From WYEG01 sp049414625 (GTDB lineage: Bacteria; Desulfobacterota; Thermodesulfobacteria; Thermodesulfobacteriales; Thermodesulfobacteriaceae): a DNA stretch of 10,880 nucleotides. The translations under genes and the position numbers were made by a program. Position 1 is the first letter of the stretch; each line of letters starts with the position of its first letter. Shown piece after piece: positions 1-8,189 of this stretch. The notes beneath the pieces were generated by a model. That model was not told the origin of the DNA. It worked only from the letters and a program-made list of their open reading frames with translations, and did no database searches. The stretch spans positions 1 through 10,880 of the forward strand of contig JBMSAU010000046.1 in assembly GCA_049414625.1 (NCBI GenBank). Direction: 5' to 3'.

Positions 1-44
1 TTGTTAAGTCTATAAGTAAATCTATAAGGAGGATTTATCCGTGA
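1..44 (+). CDS. 3' end of an upstream gene (possibly cmr1), partial
   Basis: Frame 3 is open from the window edge and ends at the TGA at 42-44, which overlaps the GTG start of cmr3 in a GTGA arrangement. The same 4-base overlap style joins cmr5 to cmr6 in this operon, so a translated upstream gene is plausible. The visible tail is VKSISKSIRRIYP, too short to identify. Cmr1 is the only backbone or capping Cmr subunit not seen elsewhere in the window, so it is the natural candidate by elimination, but this is inference from context. The other two frames stop at 5-7 and 13-15, so the upstream gene might instead end there. Confidence 0.25.
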   Translation, partial: VKSISKSIRRIYP

Positions 45-1174
45 TTAGATTTACCTTAACACCTTTTGATGTTTTGTTCTTTGGTTCAGGGAGACCATTT
101 CAGATGGGAGATGTTGTGGCTTCAGCCTTCCCACCACATCCAAACACATTTGCCAGTGCTATATGTGCAAAAATCAATCAGATAAAAAAAATTAAAGTTT
201 CTAACATCTTAAAAGCAGTTTATGGACCATTCATTAAAAAGGGTGATAAAATATACTTCCCAAAACCTCAGAATGTATATACGGAGAGAAAGAAAAAGGA
301 TGTTGATAAAGTTTTTATAGTGCGTCCTCTTGATATAAGCTTAAATCTTTTTAAACCAGAAAATACTAACAAACCTTCTAAGATACAAACATTTTTTGTC
401 TTTAAAGGAGCAGAAGAGGTTGAACCTTTTAATGCTTTTATTTCTAGTAATGGGCTTAAAAAATGGCTAAACAATCAAGAAATCGGGAAAGAGGATGTTT
501 TAGAATATAAAGATATTTTTATAAGCGAACCAAGGCTTGGGATTAAGATAGATGATTCTCTTCGTTCAGTTGGAGGCAAAGAAGACGCCCTCTATAGGAT
601 TGATTTTTTAAGATTAAAGGATGATGTAAGCTTTGTTTTTTGGGTAGAGTTTGACCTTTCAAATTCAGAGTTGAAAAGAGCCGATTTAGATGATGAGGAC
701 AAGATTTTGGAATTTTTTAACGATGAACCAAGAGTTTTAAAACTTGGTGGAGAGATGAAGAATGTAAGATACGAAGTTGAGAAAAATGACTTTACAAAAT
801 GGATTAGAGATGAATTGAAAACAAAAGAGGTTCAACTAAAAAGAGGAGATAGAATTGAAGTTTTATTTTTAACTTATGGGGTGTTTGATTTAACAGATGA
901 TAAACTACCTAAAATAAAAGACTTTGAGATACTTTCTGCTTGCTTTGGTGGTTATGAAATTATTGGAATAAATTCTGTAAATTTAGGAAGAAAAACAAAG
1001 AGAGCATTTCCACCAGGAACTATTATGTTGCTAAAAAATGAAAGTGATGAAAAAAGAGTGATAGATAATCCAACCTTTTTAGTTAAGAAAGATGGATTAT
1101 ATGAAATGGGCAACCCAGTTGGGACCCAAGAATTCATTGGAACAAACTTAGTTTTAATAAAATATGGAGGTTGA
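41..1174 (+). CDS. cmr3: Type III-B CRISPR RAMP protein Cmr3
   Basis: Cmr3 is a Cas5-like RAMP protein that sits beside Cmr2/Cas10 at the base of the Cmr complex and holds the 5' tag of the crRNA. The 377-residue product shows the family's N-terminal pattern, DVLFFGSGRPF (residues 10-20) followed by FPPHPNTFASAI (30-41), and near the C-terminus RAFPPGTIMLLK from residue 321, typical of the second RAMP fold. The start is GTG at 41, preceded by AGGAGG at 27-32; it overlaps an upstream stop codon. Its stop lies just before cmr4, with GGAGG of the next ribosome binding site inside its last codons. Position in a cmr3-4-5-6 series supports the call strongly. Confidence 0.93.
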   Translation: MIRFTLTPFDVLFFGSGRPFQMGDVVASAFPPHPNTFASAICAKINQIKKIKVSNILKAVYGPFIKKGDKIYFPKPQNVYTERKKKDVDKVFIVRPLDISLNLFKPENTNKPSKIQTFFVFKGAEEVEPFNAFISSNGLKKWLNNQEIGKEDVLEYKDIFISEPRLGIKIDDSLRSVGGKEDALYRIDFLRLKDDVSFVFWVEFDLSNSELKRADLDDEDKILEFFNDEPRVLKLGGEMKNVRYEVEKNDFTKWIRDELKTKEVQLKRGDRIEVLFLTYGVFDLTDDKLPKIKDFEILSACFGGYEIIGINSVNLGRKTKRAFPPGTIMLLKNESDEKRVIDNPTFLVKKDGLYEMGNPVGTQEFIGTNLVLIKYGG

Positions 1175-1176
1175 AC

Positions 1177-2109
1177 ATGTATAAGAAAACAGCGCTTTTG
1201 ACCTTCTACGCAGAAACACCCATTCACATGGGGTCTGGTCAAAGTGTATCTTATGTTGATCTACCAATTCAAAGAGAAAGACATACATCTTTTCCAGTTC
1301 TATGGGCAAGCGGTATAAAAGGAGTTATAAGGAATTTAGCTTTAAGAGAGTGGAATGATAAAGATAAAGTAAATACAATCTTTGGTCCTGACCCAGAGGA
1401 TGCTTCTGATTTTGCAAGTTGCATAAGCATAACCGATGCAAAAATTTTGCTCTATCCTGTTCGGTCAGTAAGAGGAGTTTTTGCTTGGATTACTTGTCCT
1501 TTTGTTCTGAAAAGGTTTAGGGAGGATTTAAAGGCAATAGGAGTAGATTTTAAAGATAACGGTCAAGAAATTCAAATTCCTGAGATTTCTGATAATGAAG
1601 TATTTATTGCAAATGAGAATCTAAAATTAAAAATTAAAAATAAGGATATTGTCGCTCTTGAAGAATTTATTTTTGAAGCAAAAGATAATGAACAAGTAAG
1701 ACATTTAGCGGAAAAATTAAAAAAACTTATTCCTACAAACGATTTAACAGACAATCTTGAAAATCATCTCGCTATAGTTTCTGATAATGTATTCAAAGAT
1801 TTTGTAAATTATGCTGTTGAAATAAGAACAAGGATAAGGATAGACCAAGCAAGGGGGACTGTTAAGGAAGGTGCTTTGTTTAGTGAAGAGTTAGTCCCTT
1901 CTGAAAGTGTTTTTTATTCACTGGTTTTTATAAAAGACTCATTTAATCCAAATAATAAAATAAATGCTGAGAATGTATTATTTGAAATAAATAAATTGTT
2001 TTCTAAACATTCTCTTCTTCAGCTTGGTGGGGATGAAACAATCGGACGAGGTTTTGTAAGGGTTAAGTTTTATTCACCTCAGGAGGGTAGCAATGAGAAA
2101 GACAATTGA
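1177..2109 (+). CDS. cmr4: Type III-B CRISPR RAMP protein Cmr4 (target-RNA endonuclease subunit)
   Basis: Cmr4 is the Cas7-like subunit that repeats along the crRNA and cuts bound target RNA at 6-nt intervals. The product has 310 residues counted from ATG 1177, chosen because GGAGG at 1166-1170 lies 6 nt before it; a TTG at 1171 would add two residues but sits directly on the ribosome binding site. The glycine loop IHMGSG (16-21) is followed by YVDLPIQRE, in which Asp28 should be the catalytic aspartate equivalent to Asp26 of Pyrococcus Cmr4. GGDETIGRGF (284-293) is the C-terminal Gly-rich RAMP motif. Its 3' end overlaps cmr5 by 17 nt. All key residues are present, so slicing activity is expected. 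Confidence 0.95.
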   Translation: MYKKTALLTFYAETPIHMGSGQSVSYVDLPIQRERHTSFPVLWASGIKGVIRNLALREWNDKDKVNTIFGPDPEDASDFASCISITDAKILLYPVRSVRGVFAWITCPFVLKRFREDLKAIGVDFKDNGQEIQIPEISDNEVFIANENLKLKIKNKDIVALEEFIFEAKDNEQVRHLAEKLKKLIPTNDLTDNLENHLAIVSDNVFKDFVNYAVEIRTRIRIDQARGTVKEGALFSEELVPSESVFYSLVFIKDSFNPNNKINAENVLFEINKLFSKHSLLQLGGDETIGRGFVRVKFYSPQEGSNEKDN

Positions 2110-2440
2110 ACAGGAGATGGCAAGTTTTTGTATCAAAAAGGTAAAAGAAGTAAAAGAAATCTATGATAAATCGAAAATTGAAAAATTTGGAACAAATGCT
2201 AAAAAACTTCCTTCTTTGATAATTAGCAATGGTCTAATTCCTACTCTTGCTTTTTATAAAAAAGAAGAAAAAAAACATGTTTATGATGTGATTAATGAGT
2301 GGTTAAAAGAAAAAAATTACATTAAAAATGATGCACTTGAAGAACTTGCTAATTCTGATTCACAGACCCTTCGGCTTGCAACAATTGAAGTTCTTGCAAT
2401 TGCTAATTGGTTGAAAAGAATTGTTGAGGTGGAAATATGA
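2093..2440 (+). CDS. cmr5: Type III-B CRISPR small subunit Cmr5
   Basis: Cmr5 is the small, all-helical subunit (Cas11 type) that stacks along the inner side of the Cmr4 filament. The 115-residue product has the usual Cmr5 size, is rich in Lys, Glu and Leu, and ends in a helix containing SDSQTLRLATIEVLAIANWL, typical of the family. ATG 2093 is preceded by GGAGGG at 2082-2087 inside the end of cmr4, and the stop overlaps the cmr6 start as ATGA, so translation of cmr4, cmr5 and cmr6 is probably coupled. An eight-A run at 2268-2275 is read through in frame here, which shows that long A runs in this genome do not by themselves break genes. Confidence 0.92.
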   Translation: MRKTIEQEMASFCIKKVKEVKEIYDKSKIEKFGTNAKKLPSLIISNGLIPTLAFYKKEEKKHVYDVINEWLKEKNYIKNDALEELANSDSQTLRLATIEVLAIANWLKRIVEVEI

Positions 2441-3414
2441 GAAGCTATAACGACCTAATAAATTATATTTACTCAGATAGATCGTTAAATTTTTCAAAAT
2501 GTGAAAATTTATCACTTGTTTTCCTGAAACTTATAAGAAAAGACATTATCGAAGACTCAAGAAATAAAAAATGGTTTTTAGAATCTGTAATTAATATTCA
2601 AAGATCTATAAACAATGTCCCCAAAATAATTAAAAATTTTGCTAAAAGAATTGAAAAACAAAGAGCTGATTTAGAAAAACATGGATATGAAAATATATTT
2701 AAAAACGAAAAGGATAAATGTTTAAAGCTCAAAACAGCTTCAAGGCTTGTTGTAGGGCTTGGGGCTGGTCATGTTCTTGAAACTTCATTAACTTTACATC
2801 ATATTTTCGGAATTCCATACATCCCTGGAAGTGCTCTAAAAGGTGTAGTTAGAATGGTAAATTTTTGGGAAATAGTTGAGAAACTAAATAAAAAATCAGA
2901 TGAGGACATAGAAAAACTTCAAAAACAACTTTACGAAGATGAAATTTCAAATTCTGATAAAAATGATTTTGACAAAAAAGATATTCTAAAACACAAACTT
3001 TTATTTGGGACTCAGAAATTTAAGGGACTTTTAGTTTTTCTTGATGCCTATCCAGAGGTTCAAAATAATCAACAAATTTTTGAGCTTGATGTTATGACAC
3101 CTCATTATCAAGGTTATTATACCAAAAATCAAGTGCCAGGAGATTGGGAAAACCCAAATCCAATTCCTTTTTTAACTGTTAAAAAAGGAATTACCTTTTG
3201 TTTTAATGTTTTGTTTGATAAATTTAGAGCAGAAAGGCTATTAACTTTAAAGGATGATGAATTTCCAAATCAGGCAAAGGGTATTATCAAAGAATGGTTT
3301 AATGACAATTTTTCAAAAATTTCTCAAGATGTCAAAAAATGGATTGAAGACGCTTTAACAGAATTTGGAGTTGGAGCTAAAACGAGGTTAGGCTATGGAA
3401 TATTTGAACAATGA
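2437..3414 (+). CDS. cmr6: Type III-B CRISPR RAMP protein Cmr6
   Basis: Cmr6 is a Cas7-like RAMP that caps the end of the Cmr4 filament near the 3' end of the crRNA, together with Cmr1. In the 325-residue product the RAMP core starts near residue 103 with RLVVGLGAGHV, followed by the glycine segment YIPGSALKGVVR (about 128-139), then a central FGTQKFKGLLVFLDAYP block, DVMTPHYQGYY, and the C-terminal GVGAKTRLGYGIFEQ (311-325). All of these are typical of the family. The first hundred residues are less conserved and Lys-rich. The start overlaps the cmr5 stop by 4 nt, and its final 20 nt are shared with csx3, whose GAGG (3384-3387) lies within this gene. Confidence 0.93.
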   Translation: MRSYNDLINYIYSDRSLNFSKCENLSLVFLKLIRKDIIEDSRNKKWFLESVINIQRSINNVPKIIKNFAKRIEKQRADLEKHGYENIFKNEKDKCLKLKTASRLVVGLGAGHVLETSLTLHHIFGIPYIPGSALKGVVRMVNFWEIVEKLNKKSDEDIEKLQKQLYEDEISNSDKNDFDKKDILKHKLLFGTQKFKGLLVFLDAYPEVQNNQQIFELDVMTPHYQGYYTKNQVPGDWENPNPIPFLTVKKGITFCFNVLFDKFRAERLLTLKDDEFPNQAKGIIKEWFNDNFSKISQDVKKWIEDALTEFGVGAKTRLGYGIFEQ

Positions 3415-3724
3415 CTTTATCAGTTTTGAAGTTAAAGATATAGGGGAAGGGATAACCTTAATTCATTTTGAGTTAAAAAGGCAACTTGAACCACAAGATT
3501 TAAAAAATATTCATCCGCCGGACCCAGTAAAAAATAAATTCTCTAAAAAAATTGTAGTTCTCTCTGGAAGAGCTCCAATATGGTTGTATGGTTTTTTAGT
3601 GCATTTTTATCATCCAGTAAAGGCAATTGCTATTTTTGACCCAAGATTAGAAGCAGGGGTTGTTGTAGAATCACATACAAAAGAAGTTGAAGTAGGAGAT
3701 TTAATAAAAATTGAGGAAGGATAA
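3395..3724 (+). CDS. csx3: Csx3 (Crn3) cyclic-oligoadenylate ring nuclease
   Basis: The 109-residue protein matches the stand-alone Csx3 family. The core SGRAPIWLYGFLVHFYHP (57-74) continues to IFDPRLEAGVVVESH (80-94), closely resembling Archaeoglobus Csx3. By spacing, His73, Asp82 and Arg84 correspond to the residues I recall as H60, D69 and R71 there. Csx3/Crn3 is known to tetramerise and linearise cyclic tetra-adenylate; it was first reported as an Mn-dependent RNA 3' nuclease. In this operon it should end the alarm made by Cmr2 and sensed by Csx1. ATG 3395 has GAGG at 3384-3387 with 7 nt spacing, overlapping cmr6 by 20 nt. It ends 3 nt before csx1. No AAA domain is fused, unlike some Csx3 proteins. 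Confidence 0.9.
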   Translation: MEYLNNDFISFEVKDIGEGITLIHFELKRQLEPQDLKNIHPPDPVKNKFSKKIVVLSGRAPIWLYGFLVHFYHPVKAIAIFDPRLEAGVVVESHTKEVEVGDLIKIEEG

Positions 3725-3727
3725 TAA

Positions 3728-5061
3728 ATGAAAGTAGTAGTAGCTCCCTGGGGATATCCTAAAAAATGGAACGAAGTAACATATGTTTACAATGAACTAA
3801 CAGAAAAAACAAAAAGTTCATTATCTCTGATAAAAAAAGCAGAAAATCCAGATAAAATAATTATTGTTTGTGCTGATACATTGGGTGATGATTGCGTTTA
3901 TTTTTTTAAAAACCCTCATTATAATGATATAAAAAATTGTGCTGAAAGTTTAATCTTTAACTTTTGTCAAAAAGAATTAAATAATTTTACTCCTGAAAAA
4001 ATTATAGTTTCTTATGGATTTGGCGAATTTACCAATACAAAATTTATAGGTAATGCTGTTGATTTTTATTATCATGCTTTAAAAGAACTCGCTTTATTAT
4101 TTGTTGATTCATTACCAGAAATAAATGAACAAATTGACGTTATTTTTGATGCAACTCATGGAATAAATTATACCATAATTTTAACCTATAGAGCATTAAG
4201 AGAGATCCTTGAAATTTTGGCTTATGTTTATGATGTTAATTTAAAAGTTTTAAATTCAGACCCATACATTGGAAGAGAAGCAAAAGTTGATAAATTAAAT
4301 ATAAACATCATCGAAGAAAGTAAGATTTTGCCCAAAATTGCAGTATATAAAAGTGATGAAAGACCTGTTGAACCTTACTCCCTTCTTAGCAATGAAGCTA
4401 AAAGTGAAATAGGATCTAAAATTGGAAAATTTATTTCTCAAATAGGTTTTAATAGAAACAAAAGTAATATATATATATTCCTTGGCTCATTTTTATATGC
4501 ACTGCCTGTTTTTATACTAAGTTACATGATAAATTCCTTAGAACTAAAAAATATGATAGAAAAAATAGCTGAAGAATTTGAGAATAACATTGAGTTAAAT
4601 AATTCAAGTAAATTAGAAATTATAAGAAAATGGGAATATAGAGAAAATTTTGCTAACCTTATAAAGGCATATTTAGTTAGCGCTATTTTAGAGAAATTTG
4701 GCTTTAACAGATTAGATGACATTCCTTTATCAAAAATTGAAGAGTTAAAAGAAAAATTTTATAATAAATTTCCAATAGAAAGTAATAGAATTGATGTTGA
4801 AATAGGGAGTGAAGAAGAAAAAATGGGAATTAAAGGTGTAAAAGAAAAACTAACGAATGAGTATAGACCTTATTTTGAGATAGTTGAAAAAAAGATCGAA
4901 GTTTAGATAAAAGAGTTTTCTTTGCTCATGCAGGATTTCCATATAATGTAATAGAGCTTAAAAGAGAAAATGATGAAATATATATAAGAATTTATGATAA
5001 AAATAGAGAAGATGCTAAAAATTGTATAATAAACAGTTTAACACAATTTGAAAGGAGTTAA
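3728..5061 (+). CDS. csx1: Csx1 CARF-HEPN ribonuclease, split by a -1 frameshift near 4888-4903
   Basis: Csx1 is a cOA-activated RNase in which an N-terminal CARF domain binds the messenger and a C-terminal HEPN domain cuts RNA. The first frame (3728-4906, 392 residues) has the Csx1 opening VAPWGYPKKWNEVTYVY and the CARF signature DATHGIN (141-147), but stops before any HEPN motif. In the -1 frame the sequence continues DRSLDKRVFFAHAGF, giving R-x4-H at residues 396 and 401 of the joined protein, and runs to the TAA at 5059-5061. The joined length of 444 residues is normal for Csx1. Without the join, 159 nt would lie empty in an operon whose other gaps are a few bases. ATG 3728 follows GAGGAAGG at 3713-3720. 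This may be programmed frameshifting, transcriptional slippage, a disabling mutation or a sequence error; I cannot tell which. Confidence 0.88.
4888..4894 (+). promoter_or_regulatory. Candidate -1 slippery heptamer A-AAA-AAG in csx1
   Basis: Seven A residues (4887-4893) followed by G give, in the csx1 frame, A AAA AAG with AAA and AAG as zero-frame codons. This is the phase of the bacterial dnaX -1 site. The -1 frame has stops at 4864, 4876 and 4885, and the zero frame stops at 4904, so frame change can occur only between about 4888 and 4903. I see no strong upstream Shine-Dalgarno stimulator (only GAGA at 4877-4880) and only a weak AT-rich hairpin (AAAGA/TCTTT) downstream, so the stimulators known from dnaX are absent or weak. 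Confidence 0.5.
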
Positions 5062-5065
5062 AGGT

Positions 5066-7747
5066 ATGGATTGGAAACTTAAATTAAAAGCAATTCTTCA
5101 TGACCCGCCATACAAGATAAATTTTATCGAAGACCATAGAAGTAAAGCTGCAGAACTATTAAATAAAATTTTTCCCAACGAAACTTTAGAAGATGAAATA
5201 GTTATTCTTGCTGACCAAATTGCTTCGGCACAAAGCAGGATAATAGTTCAACCTAAATTTGAAGATGAACAAAAAGGTGAAGATTTTAAAGAGAAATCCC
5301 GTGTTAGTTTTGATGAATGTGAGTTTATAGATATTTTTTCTGAAAATAAAGAACCAGTCCAATCTCCTGATGTAGAGAAAGTTCATGAGCTGTTTGATGA
5401 TTTAAACAAATTAAATTTTCCAGATATAAACGAAAGAGCGGAATTAATTTTTCTATTTTTATGGCGATTTTATCCGGAAATTTTCCCCGAAATAAATAAA
5501 CATCCTGCTGATTCAAGGGCTCCCAATCATTCTATTTATGACCATTTAGTTCAAACATCGGCGATTGTCTCTGCTTTACGCAGACCTGCTTTTTTACTCT
5601 TTACCATCGCTCCTGTTCAAAGTTTCATTTCTAAAGCAAGGAAAACATCCGACCTATGGGCAGGTAGCTACATGCTTTCTTATTTAACTTGGGAAAGCAT
5701 GAAACCGTTAGTCGAAAACTTTGGTCCAGATATTGTTGTATTTCCTAATCTCTTCGGTCAACCTCTTGTTGATAGATGGCTATACTTTAAATTTTCTAAT
5801 AACTCATCTTTAATTGACCTTAATCAGCCAAAATTTATGGAGTGGCTCAAGAAATGGAAAAATAAAAATAAAGATTTAGAAGAAAAACTTACTATCGCTA
5901 ATTTTCCGAATAGGTTTTTAGCCATCATTCCTTATGACAATACTTTAGCAAAAAGATGTGAAGAAGCCTTTAAAGGAAAATTGAAAGATTTAGCTGAAAA
6001 AGTGTATGAAAAGATTAAAAGCTATACTGAAAAAGTAAATCCAAACATAAAAAACCATATAGAAAAGCATCTTCTTACCTATTTTCAGGTTTACTGGGTT
6101 ATAATTCCATGGAGCAATTCTCCAATTCCTAATCCACCTTTAAGAAGAGATTTTCCATCTAAAAAAGAGTATGAAGCTGCGTGTGAGAAATATAAGGAAA
6201 AATATGTTCTGCCTGTGCTTAAAGATTATGAAGCATTATTTGAAAAAAACGATTTATATAACACGATTAAAGAAATCATTGATCATCCTTATTATAAACC
6301 AGCTAATGTGGGAAGTGCTTATTCATTACTTTTAGAACTTCTTGAAAAACTTCTTGGGGCAAGAAAAAGCGTGAGAGATTTTTATCAACTTGAACAGCCA
6401 GGCGAAAAATGCCATCTTTGTGGTGAGTTTGAAGTTTTGAATGTTGATTGGGAAAAATTGAGCCCGAAGTATGTAAAAGAAGATGAAAAACTGTGTGGAG
6501 TTTGTCTTACAAAAAGATTATTTCCTGAAATTCTAAAAGACGAATTTAATTTATCTGAAGATGCTGTAAAATTCCCATCAACTTCTGAAATGGCAAGCAT
6601 CGGAGAAAAGAGAAGGTTAAAGGATGAAATAAAGAAAATTTTTGAGCGAGAATTTAATAACTTTAGAGAAATTATTAAGAATAAAAATAATAATAGAGAA
6701 CTTCCTTCTTCTGTTTCTGTTCCAAAATTAAAAAACGATCCTCTTCGTGAAATTGATGGCGAATTTCTTATGAAAGAAAATTATACAGAAGACCATTTTG
6801 TAAGAAATTACGGACTTAGAGTTAGTAAAGAAGACTTTCAAAACGTTTTAAATATTTTAAAACTAAATCAAATCAATCCTTCAAGATACTATGCGATTTT
6901 ACAGATGGATGGAGACCACATAGGAAAATGGTTGAGAGGGGAATTTAATCCAAAGATAAAGGATACAATCCATAATAAAGTAGTTGAAGTATTAATTAGT
7001 TATTCTGAAGGAGAAAATAGAAAGAAAATTGAAAAAATATTATGTGCAAAGCATCCAACTTCGCCTTCTATTCATCAGACATTTTCTCGAAGGTTATCTA
7101 ATTTTGCTATAAATGAGGTTAGAAAAATAGTGGAAGATGAACATTATGGGAAACTTGTTTATGCAGGGGGAGATGATGTATTAGCTCTTCTTCCTATCGA
7201 AGAAGTTTTAAAATGTGCTTATAATTTGCAGAAAAAATACAAGGAAATTTTAAGTCCTAAAGCGACAATGAGCGCAGGAATTTTAATCGTGCATCATAAA
7301 TATCCACTTTATTTAGCCCTGAAAAAAGTTCAAGAAGCAGGAAAGAAAATGAAAAACGTATATAATAGAAATGGATTTTGTCTTGTTTATATGTCTAACA
7401 GTGGAGAAGAGAGGGAATGTGGTGGAAATTGGGAACTTGTAGGGTTTATTGAAGATTTAATATGTAACTTTAAAACAGATAAGATTTCAGCAACCTTTCC
7501 CTATCAATTTCTACAAGTAGTGGAAAATTTATATGAAACAGAGAAAAAGAAAAACCTTGAAAATGTTAAAGAGATTTTAAGGAAAGAGTTAGAGAGAATT
7601 TTCTTAAGGAAAAAGGGAGAAAAAAGTGAGTTAAAAGAAATATTAGAAAAATCAATCTTGCCATGGTTTGAAAAAATTGAAGATGTATATAACTTTGCTA
7701 ACATACTTGTTATAGCAAAAAAGATAGCTGATGAAGTGAGAGTTTAA
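5066..7747 (+). CDS. cmr2: Type III-B CRISPR large subunit Cmr2 (Cas10), HD and cyclase active
   Basis: Cmr2/Cas10 is the signature subunit: on target-RNA binding it makes cOA from ATP and can cut single-stranded DNA. The 893-residue protein (from ATG 5066) begins with an HD motif, LHDPPYK (His12-Asp13), and ADQIAS near residue 49. PVQSFISKARKTSDLWAGS is a typical Cmr2 segment. A zinc site is formed by Cys449, Cys452, Cys477 and Cys480. The palm has MDGDHIGKW (614-622) and AGGDDVLAL with GGDD at 701-704, so both HD and cyclase centres look intact. ATG 5066 is preferred over TTG 5048 because AAGGAG (5052-5057) lies 8 nt upstream of it and overlaps the TTG alternative. It follows the csx1 HEPN tail by 4 nt. 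Being last in the operon, after csx3 and csx1, is a less usual gene order. Confidence 0.96.
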   Translation: MDWKLKLKAILHDPPYKINFIEDHRSKAAELLNKIFPNETLEDEIVILADQIASAQSRIIVQPKFEDEQKGEDFKEKSRVSFDECEFIDIFSENKEPVQSPDVEKVHELFDDLNKLNFPDINERAELIFLFLWRFYPEIFPEINKHPADSRAPNHSIYDHLVQTSAIVSALRRPAFLLFTIAPVQSFISKARKTSDLWAGSYMLSYLTWESMKPLVENFGPDIVVFPNLFGQPLVDRWLYFKFSNNSSLIDLNQPKFMEWLKKWKNKNKDLEEKLTIANFPNRFLAIIPYDNTLAKRCEEAFKGKLKDLAEKVYEKIKSYTEKVNPNIKNHIEKHLLTYFQVYWVIIPWSNSPIPNPPLRRDFPSKKEYEAACEKYKEKYVLPVLKDYEALFEKNDLYNTIKEIIDHPYYKPANVGSAYSLLLELLEKLLGARKSVRDFYQLEQPGEKCHLCGEFEVLNVDWEKLSPKYVKEDEKLCGVCLTKRLFPEILKDEFNLSEDAVKFPSTSEMASIGEKRRLKDEIKKIFEREFNNFREIIKNKNNNRELPSSVSVPKLKNDPLREIDGEFLMKENYTEDHFVRNYGLRVSKEDFQNVLNILKLNQINPSRYYAILQMDGDHIGKWLRGEFNPKIKDTIHNKVVEVLISYSEGENRKKIEKILCAKHPTSPSIHQTFSRRLSNFAINEVRKIVEDEHYGKLVYAGGDDVLALLPIEEVLKCAYNLQKKYKEILSPKATMSAGILIVHHKYPLYLALKKVQEAGKKMKNVYNRNGFCLVYMSNSGEERECGGNWELVGFIEDLICNFKTDKISATFPYQFLQVVENLYETEKKKNLENVKEILRKELERIFLRKKGEKSELKEILEKSILPWFEKIEDVYNFANILVIAKKIADEVRV

Positions 7748-7851
7748 CTGAATACATCAATACAGCATTTCATCTAAGTTAGACTTTAAATCATGCTCAA
7801 ATTGAGGAATATTTAAATGATTGAGAACCTACTTTTAGCAGTCCCTTTTGA

Positions 7852-7954
7852 CCCCATCTGTCCTGCCGAACGATGGAAAGGCTTTCCTCATTTCGTTTGG
7901 GATCGGCGCCTCCAGGGAGACCCCTCGGCTGACGCTTTACGGTGGCAAATGGGG
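7852..7954. repeat. GC-rich imperfect palindromic element, about 103 bp
   Basis: This stretch is clearly richer in G and C than the surrounding AT-rich DNA. Its ends are CCCCATCTGTC (7852-7862) and GGCAAATGGGG (7944-7954), which pair at 10 of 11 positions in RNA counting one G-U pair. Inside lies another hairpin: CGAACGA (7867-7873) with TCGTTTG (7893-7899) enclosing GGAAAG and CTTTCC (7875-7887). It also contains GGCGCC and a GGG/CCC stem. The composition and nested dyads suggest a dispersed, non-coding element (REP- or MITE-like) inserted downstream of the cmr operon. A 74-codon frame crosses it (7817-8041), but I judge that incidental. No other copy is visible in this window. Confidence 0.45.
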
Positions 7955-8042
7955 CTTGCACAAATTCTTAAAACAGCTTCAGGATGGGACCAGGAAGCAT
8001 TTTATGGATTAAACAGTTTTATAATGTGCTTAGTGAGATAAA

Positions 8043-8189
8043 ATGAGGAATTACCTTAGTTTAAAACTTAAACCATGTCAGATTTTACTAAAAGCTTTTA
8101 TTAATTATAATTAGAACCAGCAATTAGGTAGTGCTCAGTTTCTTGCGGTAGGGCGTATAACTGCTGTTAAGTTAAAAAAGGCATATTAA
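8043..8189 (+). pseudogene. Possible short coding remnant with an in-frame TAG
   Basis: From ATG 8043 the frame reads MRNYLSLKLKPCQILLKAF and so on, reaches TAG at 8112-8114, then remains open through GSAQFLAVGRITAVKLKKAY to TAA at 8187-8189. Both parts look protein-like and share one frame, which could mean a short broken gene. However, a good promoter (8084-8111) overlaps the first half and there is no clear ribosome binding site, so it may be chance. I do not recognise the product. Confidence 0.15.
8084..8111 (+). promoter_or_regulatory. Sigma-70-like promoter for the secreted-protein gene
   Basis: TTTACT (8084-8089, four of six matches to TTGACA) and a perfect TATAAT (8106-8111) are separated by 16 nt. 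Transcription would begin near 8118 and give a leader of about 105 nt before ATG 8224. The spacer holds a 12-bp perfect palindrome, TAAAAGCTTTTA (8089-8100), which could be an operator or only AT-rich chance. Confidence 0.5.

Noticed and set aside
952..1242. Minus-strand frames inside the cmr genes, such as this one, and similar ones at 268-474, 4522-4722, 6385-6600 and 7504-7704
   Set aside because: They lie antisense to well-recognised cmr, csx1 and cas10 genes and show no features of their own.
2268..2275. Eight-A run in cmr5 as a second frameshift site
   Set aside because: The Cmr5 frame is continuous and family-like on both sides, so no frame change is needed.
4907..5065. Intergenic regulatory region between csx1 and cmr2
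   Set aside because: The -1 frame across it encodes the Csx1 HEPN motif and C-terminus up to 5061, so it is coding sequence, not a spacer.
7817..8041. 74-codon plus-strand frame (MIENLLLAVPFDP...)
   Set aside because: Most of it is the GC-rich palindromic element read as protein; there is no ribosome binding site at the ATG and the residues do not resemble a folded domain.
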